Shown here one piece after another: positions 1 to 4,864 of a stretch of 7,347 nucleotides of DNA; position 1 is the stretch's first letter, and every line of letters starts with the position of its first letter. This stretch comes from CADEEV01 sp964442185 (GTDB lineage Bacteria; Acidobacteriota; Vicinamibacteria; Fen-336). The notes below the pieces were generated by a model. It ran no database searches and was not told where the DNA came from. It saw only the letters and a list, made by a program, of their open reading frames with translations. The stretch lies in NCBI GenBank assembly GCA_964442185.1, contig CAYTWT010000366.1:1-7347 (forward strand). The letters run 5' to 3'. A program made the position numbers and the translations under genes.

Positions 1-1
1 C

Positions 2-301
2 GAGTACCATTCGGCCTCGAAGGGGTGCTACGTGGGCCAGGAAATCGTCGCGCGGCTGGAGGCCCGCGGCGGACACGTGAACAAGCTGCTGCGCGGGCTC
101 AGGCTTACGGCGCCCGCGGCTGCGGGAGCTGCGATCAGCGCTGCGGGTCAGCAGATCGGACGTATCAGCAGCGCCGCCGTCTCGGAAAAGCTGGGCCCGA
201 TCGCGATGGGCTACGTACATCGCAACCACGCGGCGCCCGGCACGGCCGTGGAAGTCGCCGGCGCGGCGGCCACCGTGGTCTCGCTGCCGATGGGCTCATG
301 A
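2..301 (+). CDS. ygfZ: YgfZ/GcvT-like folate-binding protein, C-terminal part (5' truncated by window edge)
   Basis: About 99 residues are visible, reading from the window edge to a TGA at 299-301. The reading opens with the YgfZ signature KGCYVGQEIVARLEARG, centred on positions 20-70. This includes the conserved cysteine in K-G-C-[FY]-x-G-Q-E that defines the YgfZ branch of the aminomethyltransferase (GcvT) fold. The rest matches the usual small C-terminal beta-barrel: a GxxIGRISSAAVS-type strand, a GPIAMGYVHR strand and a terminal V-x-V segment. Known family members bind tetrahydrofolate and support assembly or repair of certain Fe-S enzymes in the cytoplasm; they lack glycine-cleavage activity. 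The N-terminal folate-binding domains lie outside the window. The stop overlaps the ATG of the adenosyltransferase (ATGA), so the two are probably co-translated. The family call is secure; the exact function is inferred from family. Confidence 0.9.
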   Translation, partial: EYHSASKGCYVGQEIVARLEARGGHVNKLLRGLRLTAPAAAGAAISAAGQQIGRISSAAVSEKLGPIAMGYVHRNHAAPGTAVEVAGAAATVVSLPMGS

Positions 302-840
302 AGATCTACACGCGAACCGGGGACGAAGGCGAAACGGCGCTCCTCGACGGCTCGCGCGTCGGCAAGGACTCTGTCCGCGTCGCCGCCTATGGCGATGTCG
401 ACGAGTTGAACGCGGTGCTGGGCGTGGTGCTCGCCCACGCGAGCGACGCGCCGCTGGGCGAGCTGCTGCGCGGCATCCAGCGCGACCTGTTCGCGCTCGG
501 CGCACAGCTCGCCGATCCGAAGGACCGCGTCGCAGCGCGCAAGGCCAAGGTGCGCGTCGTACCCGAGCACGTGGCGATCCTCGAGAAGGCCATCGACGAG
601 CGCGAGTCCGAGCTGCCGCCGCTCACCGCCTTCATCCTTCCGGGCGGCTCGCCGCTCGGGGCGTTCTTGCACCTGGCGCGGACCGTGTGCCGCCGCGCCG
701 AGCGCAGCGTCGTGGCGCTCTCGCGGCAGCAGAACGTGGATCCGGTGCTGATCGTCTACTTGAATCGGCTCTCCGACCTGCTCTTCGTCCTCGCCCGCCA
801 CGAGAACCATCGGCTGGGCAAGCACGAAGATCGCTGGTGA
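298..840 (+). CDS. PduO-type ATP:cob(I)alamin adenosyltransferase
   Basis: A 180-residue cytoplasmic enzyme that transfers the 5'-deoxyadenosyl group of ATP to cob(I)alamin, making adenosylcobalamin. The length is typical of single-domain PduO/MMAB proteins, which act as trimers. The N-terminus carries the ATP-binding stretch KIYTRTGDEGET (residues 2-13), followed by RVAAYGDVDELNAVLG (27-42). FILPGG is at 112-117. The conserved active-site helix ARTVCRRAER spans 127-136, with R128, R132 and E135 at the positions used by characterised PduO enzymes. The C-terminal YLNRLSDLLFVLAR motif spans 154-167, with N156 and D160. The frame stays open upstream to base 25, but the ATG at 298 is chosen because the family motif starts directly there and it overlaps the preceding stop. 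The next gene overlaps its stop (GTGA). No B12 biosynthesis or B12-dependent mutase gene is in view, so the client enzyme is unknown. Confidence 0.95.
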   Translation: MKIYTRTGDEGETALLDGSRVGKDSVRVAAYGDVDELNAVLGVVLAHASDAPLGELLRGIQRDLFALGAQLADPKDRVAARKAKVRVVPEHVAILEKAIDERESELPPLTAFILPGGSPLGAFLHLARTVCRRAERSVVALSRQQNVDPVLIVYLNRLSDLLFVLARHENHRLGKHEDRW

Positions 841-1085
841 GGCTTCGGCCCGGGGTCCTGGCCGAGCTGGCGGCGCGCGGCATCACGCCGAATCCTGATG
901 ACACGCCGGCCGCGCTGCATGAGCGCCTGAGCGACGCGTACCTCGAGGAGGTGCGCCGCCTGCGTGAGCGCCAGCGCGCCGGCGAGATCCCGCTACGCGA
1001 CTACGCCCGCTACGTCCAGCAGCTCAAGGAGTCCTACCCGCTGCTCGGGTTACCGCTGGAGCAGTGGTCGGAACCCTCCGGCTGA
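837..1085 (+). CDS. Unrecognised 82-aa alpha-helical protein, coupled to the adenosyltransferase gene
   Basis: The proposed start is GTG at 837-839, sharing bases with the adenosyltransferase stop (GTGA), which implies translational coupling. The product has 82 residues, no signal peptide and no membrane segment. It opens LRPGVLAELAARGITPNP, followed by a charged, probably helical stretch rich in Arg and Glu (about residues 26-50, core YLEEVRRLRERQRAGEIP). It then reads DYARYVQQLKESYPLLGLPLEQW near the C-terminus. The pattern of an amphipathic helix, a short turn and a second helix ending in a YPLLGLP motif looks like a conserved small protein rather than a chance frame, and codon third positions are strongly GC. 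I do not recognise a named family. The frame runs open upstream to 687 inside the adenosyltransferase, but that part is shadow. A role linked to cobalamin enzymes or to folate/Fe-S proteins would be speculation from neighbourhood only. Confidence 0.7.
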   Translation: MRLRPGVLAELAARGITPNPDDTPAALHERLSDAYLEEVRRLRERQRAGEIPLRDYARYVQQLKESYPLLGLPLEQWSEPSG

Positions 1086-1102
1086 CAGGAGTCCGCGTGT
1101 CC

Positions 1103-1567
1103 TCAGGCCCTGCTGCGAATCGCTTCGAAGACTCTGCTCGCGATCTCGCGGCTGACGCCTTCGCGCAGCGTGCCGCACGGCACGGCGCGGACGGCGCCGC
1201 CGCGCTCGTAGAGGATCACGTCCCAGCGCTCGCGGCCTTCGTACTCCTCGGCCGCAGGCGGCTCCGGCAGGCTCGCGCCGGGTCGCGTCCAAGTTGCCAT
1301 CACACCGCCGTTCAGCAGCATCCGCGCTCCGATCACTTCAGCTCGGGCCGCGCTCTGCGTTCCCCAGGAGAAGCCGGCGGCATCTTCAATGAAGAAGACC
1401 ACGTCGTCGTCGAGCGGGATCTCGGCAACGACGCGCCGGCCCTCCTGTTCCTGGGCCAGGCGGGCCCGTTCGCGGCTGCGCTTCGCGAAGCGCAGGCCCA
1501 TGGCGAAGCGGAACAGGCTCCAAAGCGAAAGCACGAAGGCGATGGCGACGAGGCTGCTGACGATCAT
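1103..1567 (-). CDS. Membrane-anchored protein of unknown function (154 aa)
   Basis: Reads on the minus strand from ATG (complement of 1565-1567) to TGA (complement of 1103-1105). An AGGA Shine-Dalgarno-like element (complement of 1571-1574) lies four bases before the start. Residues 2-19 form one hydrophobic segment (IVSSLVAIAFVLSLWSLF), followed by a strongly basic stretch (RFAKRSRERAR, 26-36). By the positive-inside rule this puts the soluble part in the cytoplasm. Residues 45-154 form a compact domain with alternating hydrophobic strands: VVFFIED, FSWG, EVIGARMLLNGGVMATW, WDVILYERGGAVRAVPCG. It ends in a helix, REGVSREIASRVFEAIRSR. The strand series capped by a C-terminal helix loosely resembles a bacterial PH-like fold, but this is an impression from pattern only. 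No catalytic motif is evident; the single Cys (131) lies in a VPCG turn. It is a lone minus-strand gene between two plus-strand groups. No function is assigned. Confidence 0.75.
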   Translation of the reverse strand: MIVSSLVAIAFVLSLWSLFRFAMGLRFAKRSRERARLAQEQEGRRVVAEIPLDDDVVFFIEDAAGFSWGTQSAARAEVIGARMLLNGGVMATWTRPGASLPEPPAAEEYEGRERWDVILYERGGAVRAVPCGTLREGVSREIASRVFEAIRSRA

Positions 1568-1577
1568 GTATCCTGCC

Positions 1578-1582
1578 GGAGG
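1578..1582 (+). promoter_or_regulatory. Strong Shine-Dalgarno (GGAGG) that selects the TTG start of the HAD gene
   Basis: GGAGG is followed after seven bases by TTG at 1590, an ideal spacing. The in-frame ATG at 1596 would have a 13-base spacing, which is too long. The element therefore favours TTG 1590 as the start. It sits in a 15-base near-palindrome (1570-1584) whose other arm holds the AGGA of the divergent gene. Confidence 0.65.
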
Positions 1583-1588
1583 ATTCTA
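1583..1588 (-). promoter_or_regulatory. Possible -10 element (TAGAAT) for the minus-strand membrane protein gene
   Basis: On the minus strand, TAGAAT matches the sigma70 -10 consensus TATAAT at five of six positions. Initiation would fall near 1576, leaving a leader of about nine bases that keeps the AGGA at 1574-1571. No convincing -35 hexamer is found 15-20 bases upstream, where the sequence already codes for the HAD protein on the other strand. It is a plausible element, not a demonstrated promoter. Confidence 0.3.
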
Positions 1589-1589
1589 C

Positions 1590-2270
1590 TTGGAGATGCG
1601 GGCGGTGCTCTTCGATTTCGACGGCGTACTGGTGAACAGCGAGCCCCTCCACTTCGGCGCGTTGCGGGACACGCTCGCGCGCGAGGGCATCGCGATCGAC
1701 GAAGCCGAGTACCTGAGCACGTATCTCGCCTACGACGACCGCGGCGCGATCCGCCTGGCGCTGGAACACCACGGCGTCTCGCACGACCGGGCGCGCGTCG
1801 AGGCAATCGCGCTCCGCAAGGCCGAAGACTTCGCGGCGCTGCTGCCCACGGTTCCCTTCTTCCCCGGCGCCAAGGAACTGGTGCGCGCGCTCGCCGAGGA
1901 GGTGCCGGTCGCGATCGCCTCCGGCGCGCTGCATGCCGAGATCGACGCGATTCTCCGGGCGGGCGGGATCCGCGACGCGTTCAGCGCGATCGTCGGCGCC
2001 GACGACGTGACGCGCGGCAAGCCGCACCCCGAGCCCTACCTCACTGCCATGGCCGCGGTGAGGAACCACCAGGACAACCTGACGCCGGCCGACTGCCTGG
2101 TGTTCGAGGACGCGATGCCGGGGATCGCGGCGGCGCGCGCGGCGGGCATGGTCGTGGTCGCCGTCACGAACTCATACCCCGCCGAGCGCCTCCGCGCAGC
2201 CCAGCGGATCGTCGCGACGCTGGAAGGCTTGACCCCGGCGCAGCTGCGCCACGAGCTGTTCCCAGACTGA
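1590..2270 (+). CDS. HAD-superfamily hydrolase, beta-phosphoglucomutase-like / phosphatase
   Basis: A 226-residue cytoplasmic enzyme with all four HAD motifs. Motif I is LFDFDGVL with nucleophile D9 and acid/base D11. Motif II is IASGA with S111. Motif III is GKPHPEPYL with K144. Motif IV is FEDAMPGIAAARAAGM with E173/D174 binding Mg2+. The NSEPLHF that follows motif I and the helical insert between motifs I and II (about residues 17-85) are typical of subfamily IA proteins such as beta-phosphoglucomutase and small sugar-phosphate phosphatases. Substrate cannot be read from sequence: phosphoglycolate-type, sugar phosphate or nucleotide phosphatases and mutases all share this core. The start is TTG 1590, set by the GGAGG at 1578-1582; ATG 1596 would shorten the product by two residues. 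The stop shares one base with the start of the SDR gene (TGATG), so the two enzymes are probably expressed together and may act on related metabolites, which is inference. Confidence 0.9.
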   Translation: MEMRAVLFDFDGVLVNSEPLHFGALRDTLAREGIAIDEAEYLSTYLAYDDRGAIRLALEHHGVSHDRARVEAIALRKAEDFAALLPTVPFFPGAKELVRALAEEVPVAIASGALHAEIDAILRAGGIRDAFSAIVGADDVTRGKPHPEPYLTAMAAVRNHQDNLTPADCLVFEDAMPGIAAARAAGMVVVAVTNSYPAERLRAAQRIVATLEGLTPAQLRHELFPD

Positions 2271-3109
2271 TGCCCTCGAAGTTCCTCGACCCCGAGCAGG
2301 CGAAACGGCACGCCGAGCATCGTTACGACTTCGGCCGCAAGAGCCTCGGCGGCAAGGTCGTGCTGATTCCGGGCGGCGCCGGCGGCCTGGGCGCCGCGAT
2401 CACGGCGTTGCTGCTTCTGGAGGGCGCACTGCCGGTGGTCGGCTACCGCACCCAGCGCGGCCGGGCGCTGGTGTTCCAGCAAAAGATGCAGGACCTCTAC
2501 GGCGGCCCGATCACGCTCGTCGAAGGCGACATCGGCGAGGCCGAAGCGCGCGATCGCTACCTGAAGACGGCCCTCGACGTGAAGGGTGATCTGTACGGCC
2601 TCGTGGCGCTGCCCGGCGATCCGGCACGCGTCAAGCCGACAGATCTCGACCAGGCGGCGCTCGCGGCCTCGTTCCGCGCGAACTACGAGGCACCCGTGCT
2701 GCTGGCGCGGGCCGCCGCCGAGGCCATGGCGCAGAAGGCCACGAAGGGCGCGATCGTACTGTTCTCGAGCATGCAGGGCGTGCACCCGTTCGAGGGCAGC
2801 CTCGCCTACGCGGGACCCAAGGCAGCGCTGCTGCAGGCCGGGCGCATCCTGGCCAAGGAGTACGGCGGCGCCTCCGACATCCGCGTCAACGTGGTGGCCC
2901 CGGGTGCGACCGCCGTCGGCATGGCTCGGACCTCGATCGACGCGGGCAAGTACGACGCCTACCTCGAACGCGGTGTCGTTCCGCGCTTCGGTCGGCCCGA
3001 GGACGTGGCCAAAGTGGTGCGGCTCCTGCTCGAGCCTGATTCCTACATCACCGGCCAGGTGATCACGATCGACGGCGGCCTGACGCTGCGGCGGGACCGC
3101 TTGCCGTGA
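2270..3109 (+). CDS. SDR-family oxidoreductase (FabG-like) with atypical NNAG region
   Basis: A 279-residue Rossmann-fold protein of the classical short-chain dehydrogenase/reductase type. The dinucleotide loop is PGGAGGLG (34-41), a TGxxxGxG variant with Pro in place of Thr. A basic residue after strand 2 (GYR, R60) suggests NADP(H) preference. The catalytic tetrad is complete: N138, S167 (in FSSMQG), Y180 and K184 (YAGPK), with the usual 13-residue Ser-Tyr spacing. The C-terminal VNVVAPGAT (206-214) and YITGQVITIDGG (259-270) match FabG-like enzymes. Two departures are visible. The usual NNAG after strand 4 is ALPG (113-116), and there is an extra N-terminus of about 28 residues before the first strand. 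The substrate is unknown; 3-oxoacyl-ACP reductase is one option but I would not assign fabG. The ATG shares a base with the HAD stop. The frame is open far upstream, but that part lies antisense to, or out of frame with, better-supported genes. Confidence 0.9.
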   Translation: MPSKFLDPEQAKRHAEHRYDFGRKSLGGKVVLIPGGAGGLGAAITALLLLEGALPVVGYRTQRGRALVFQQKMQDLYGGPITLVEGDIGEAEARDRYLKTALDVKGDLYGLVALPGDPARVKPTDLDQAALAASFRANYEAPVLLARAAAEAMAQKATKGAIVLFSSMQGVHPFEGSLAYAGPKAALLQAGRILAKEYGGASDIRVNVVAPGATAVGMARTSIDAGKYDAYLERGVVPRFGRPEDVAKVVRLLLEPDSYITGQVITIDGGLTLRRDRLP

Positions 3110-3119
3110 TCCCTTGAGA

Positions 3120-3125
3120 TAAGAT
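3120..3125 (+). promoter_or_regulatory. Possible -10 element (TAAGAT) placed for a leaderless transcript of the 77-aa gene
   Basis: TAAGAT fits TANNNT and ends six bases before the ATG at 3132, so transcription would start at or near the A of the start codon. No Shine-Dalgarno is present in the 22-base gap after the SDR stop. The best upstream hexamer is TTGCCG at 3101-3106, but its spacing is only 13 bases, so the -35 is weak or absent. The same geometry occurs at 3801-3806, where the -35 is good. Confidence 0.35.
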
Positions 3126-3131
3126 CCACGC

Positions 3132-3365
3132 ATGGACGCTGCGGAAATCAGGGCGCCCGAGCCTGGCGAGCAGCGGGAATGGCAGGCCGAGTTCGAGGCG
3201 GCAGCTCGCAGGTCTCTCGCCACGCGCTTCCGCTACGCCTTCATCCACACCTACAAGCCGGTTTTGGACGACGCGCCCTTCCGCAGCTTCGCCACGATGG
3301 CGGAGTATCGCGAGTGGTGTGCCGCCAGCCTGCCCGAGTGGCTCGGTTATGGCCCGGCGCTTTGA
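3132..3365 (+). CDS. Small protein of unknown function (77 aa), paired with the nucleotidyltransferase
   Basis: A 77-residue soluble protein with no signal or membrane segment. The N-terminal third is acidic and Gln-rich (EPGEQREWQAEFEAAARR). The middle reads RFRYAFIHTYKPVLDDAPF (32-50). The C-terminal third carries an aromatic motif, FATMAEYREWCAASLPEWLGYG (53-74), rich in Trp, Tyr and Phe. This looks like a conserved recognition element, and I have an unverified impression of similar small proteins beside nucleotidyltransferases in other genomes. I cannot name a family. The last 17 bases overlap the start of the nucleotidyltransferase gene in another frame, so translation is probably coupled and the two likely work as a pair. 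No Shine-Dalgarno precedes the ATG, but a -10-like TAAGAT sits six bases upstream. Function unknown; a toxin-antitoxin-like partner is possible but unproven. Confidence 0.7.
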   Translation: MDAAEIRAPEPGEQREWQAEFEAAARRSLATRFRYAFIHTYKPVLDDAPFRSFATMAEYREWCAASLPEWLGYGPAL

Positions 3366-3816
3366 GTACGCCCAGGCCGAGGAGATTCGCGAAGTCTTTC
3401 GGCGGCATGGCGTTCGCTACCTCTTCGGCAAGGCCGGGGCGATCTTGCTCGGCTACACCGACACCACGCAGGACGCCGACGTCTTCGTCGAGAAGACGCC
3501 CGAGAACGGGCAGCGCGTCGCCGAGGCGCTTCGGGAACTCGGTTTCCCGCTGAGCGAGCCACAAGCCGAAGAGGTGAGGCGCGGGAAGGACTTCGTCCAG
3601 ATCCGCAACGGCCCCTTCGATCTGGACCTCGTGTTCGCGCCCGAGGGCGCCTGGGCCCGGCGGGTCGAGGTCGAAGGCTTTTCGGTCTGCCACCTCGACG
3701 ACATCATCGCGAGCAAGAGGGCCGCCAATCGCGCGAAGGACCGGGAGACGTTGCCACGGCTGCTCGTCGCAGCTGCCTTGACGTCGCCGGCCTCGGGCCT
3801 TAATCTGTTTCGATGA
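3349..3816 (+). CDS. Nucleotidyltransferase-fold protein, MNT/AbiEii-like (DUF6036-like)
   Basis: A 155-residue cytoplasmic protein with a minimal nucleotidyltransferase core. The first helix (EEIREVFRRHGVRYLF, 11-26) leads to GKAGAILLGYTDTTQDADVFV (27-47). There the GxA(x)xLxG turn and the D42-x-D44 metal-binding pair match the MNT/AbiEii superfamily. A third acidic strand, FDLDLVF (90-96, D91/D93), fits the third metal ligand. HLDDIIASKRAANRAKDRETLPRL (115-138) is the C-terminal signature usual in DUF6036 and AbiEii-like proteins, with K123 and K130-D131. Known relatives include the toxin parts of some toxin-antitoxin and abortive-infection systems and antitoxin-like MNT proteins that AMPylate partners. 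The sequence does not say which applies here. ATG 3349 is preferred over an in-frame GTG at 3319 because family similarity begins there. There is no clear Shine-Dalgarno, so coupling to the overlapping 77-aa gene is likely. The stop overlaps the next ATG (ATGA). Confidence 0.8.
   Translation: MARRFEYAQAEEIREVFRRHGVRYLFGKAGAILLGYTDTTQDADVFVEKTPENGQRVAEALRELGFPLSEPQAEEVRRGKDFVQIRNGPFDLDLVFAPEGAWARRVEVEGFSVCHLDDIIASKRAANRAKDRETLPRLLVAAALTSPASGLNLFR
3778..3806 (+). promoter_or_regulatory. Sigma70-type promoter inside the nucleotidyltransferase gene, driving the lipoprotein gene
   Basis: The -35 hexamer TTGACG (3778-3783) matches TTGACA at five of six positions. After the optimal 17-base spacer comes TAATCT (3801-3806), which keeps the key T-A----T of the -10. 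The ATG of the lipoprotein gene begins six bases after the -10, so the expected start point is at or within a base or two of the start codon. No Shine-Dalgarno is present, consistent with a leaderless mRNA. This local stretch (3800-3812) is unusually A/T-rich for the window. Confidence 0.55.
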
Positions 3817-4862
3817 ACAGGATGCGGAGCGGCGCGCTACTCGCGCTCATGACGTCTATCGGCCTCGCCGGCTGCTCCCGGCCTTCGACTACAGCCGAGG
3901 CAGCGGGCGTTCCGGAGACAACGGCCGCGCGCGTCGCGGCCAAGGTCGACGGCGCTTCGATCGGCTGGGACGAGATGGACAAGCGCGCGGCAGAACGCCT
4001 CGCCGCGCTGCGCCAGGACGAGTACGAGGCCCGCCTCGAGGCCTTGAACGAGCTGATCTTCGAGAGGCTGCTCGCGAACGAGGCGAACAAGCGCGGCGTG
4101 ACAAGCGAAGCGCTGCGGCAGGACGAAGTGGCGAGCAAGGCGCCGAAGCCCACGCCGGCCGAAGTCGCCGCGATCTACGAAGCCAACAAGGACCGGGTCG
4201 CCGACCGACCCAAGGCACAGGTGCTGGCCGAGATCGAGAAGCACCTCTTCAAGCAGGGCCTGGCGACGCGGGAACGGGAGTTCCGCAAGGAGCTGCGCGC
4301 CAAGGGCACGGTGGCGACGCTGCTCGAAGCGCCGCGCTTCGACATGGCGCTTCCGCCGACCAGCCCGAGCCTGGGGCCGAACGAAGCCAAGCTCACGCTG
4401 ATCGAGTTTTCGGACTATCAGTGCCCGTACTGCCATCAGGCGCAGGGTATCGTCGAGGAGATCCTGAAGAAGTACGACGGCCAGCTGCGCTTCGTGCATG
4501 GCGAATACCCGCTGCCCCAGCACCCGCGCGCCTTCGCCGCGTCCGTGGCCTCGCGCTGCGCGGGGGACCAGGGCAAGTACTGGGAGTACCACAAAGGCCT
4601 GTTGGGGGTGGCCAGCGACTACGGCGACGCGGACCTTCAGGCGCGGGCCACGAAGCTCGGCCTGGATGCGGCCAGCTTCGGCGAATGCCTCGCCTCCGGG
4701 CGCCATGACGCCGCGATCGAAGCCTCGCGCCAGTTCGGCAGCGCCGTGGGCGTCAACAGCACGCCGACCTTCTTCGTCAACGGCCGCAAGCTGCGGGGCA
4801 TCCGCTCGATCGAAGACTTCGACACGATCTTCCGCGAAGAGCTCGCTCGAACCGGCAGCTGA
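3813..4862 (+). CDS. Lipoprotein with SurA-N-like region fused to a DsbA-like thioredoxin domain
   Basis: A 349-residue exported thiol-disulfide protein. The first 21 residues are a lipoprotein signal with lipobox L18-A19-G20-C21. Ser at +2 does not give an inner-membrane retention signal by the E. coli rule. Residues 40-175 are helical and charged and begin VAAKVDGASIGWDEMDKR, the pattern of a SurA_N chaperone-like module. No parvulin PPIase domain follows. Residues 186-345 are a DsbA-like (Thioredoxin_4 type) domain: IEFSDYQCPYC with C204-P-Y-C207, then HGEYPLPQHPRAF, and the cis-Pro loop NSTPTFFVNGRKLRG with P318. A second cysteine pair, C249 (ASRCAGDQGKYWEYH) and C292 (GECLASG), sits at positions common in this family and may form a structural disulfide. 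It probably folds or oxidises envelope proteins. Its ATG overlaps the nucleotidyltransferase stop, and a leaderless-type promoter precedes it. speA follows after two bases. Confidence 0.9.
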   Translation: MNRMRSGALLALMTSIGLAGCSRPSTTAEAAGVPETTAARVAAKVDGASIGWDEMDKRAAERLAALRQDEYEARLEALNELIFERLLANEANKRGVTSEALRQDEVASKAPKPTPAEVAAIYEANKDRVADRPKAQVLAEIEKHLFKQGLATREREFRKELRAKGTVATLLEAPRFDMALPPTSPSLGPNEAKLTLIEFSDYQCPYCHQAQGIVEEILKKYDGQLRFVHGEYPLPQHPRAFAASVASRCAGDQGKYWEYHKGLLGVASDYGDADLQARATKLGLDAASFGECLASGRHDAAIEASRQFGSAVGVNSTPTFFVNGRKLRGIRSIEDFDTIFREELARTGS

Positions 4863-4864
4863 GC

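Noticed and set aside
25..297. N-terminal extension of the adenosyltransferase frame
   Set aside because: It lies out of frame within the YgfZ C-terminus, which carries the KGCYVGQE signature. PduO homology starts at MKIYTRTGDEG from ATG 298.
1083..1105. Weak inverted repeats in the gap between convergent genes, considered as a terminator
   Set aside because: The arms are only four bases long (GACA/TGTC or AGGA/TCCT) and there is no T-run on either side.
1569..1574. TATCCT as a -10 for the HAD gene
   Set aside because: Initiation would fall at about 1581, inside the GGAGG ribosome-binding site, and no -35 is found at a proper distance.
1064..2269. Upstream extension of the SDR reading frame
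   Set aside because: It runs antisense to the 154-aa gene and out of frame with the HAD gene, with Arg/Gly-rich translation. The SDR homology begins after ATG 2270, at the HAD stop.
3114..3119. TTGAGA before the 77-aa gene as a -35
   Set aside because: It directly abuts the TAAGAT -10 candidate, so the two cannot serve as a -35/-10 pair.
2036..3223. Minus-strand open frame of 395 codons across the HAD and SDR genes
   Set aside because: It is antisense to two genes with complete catalytic motifs and has a compositionally biased, motif-free translation.
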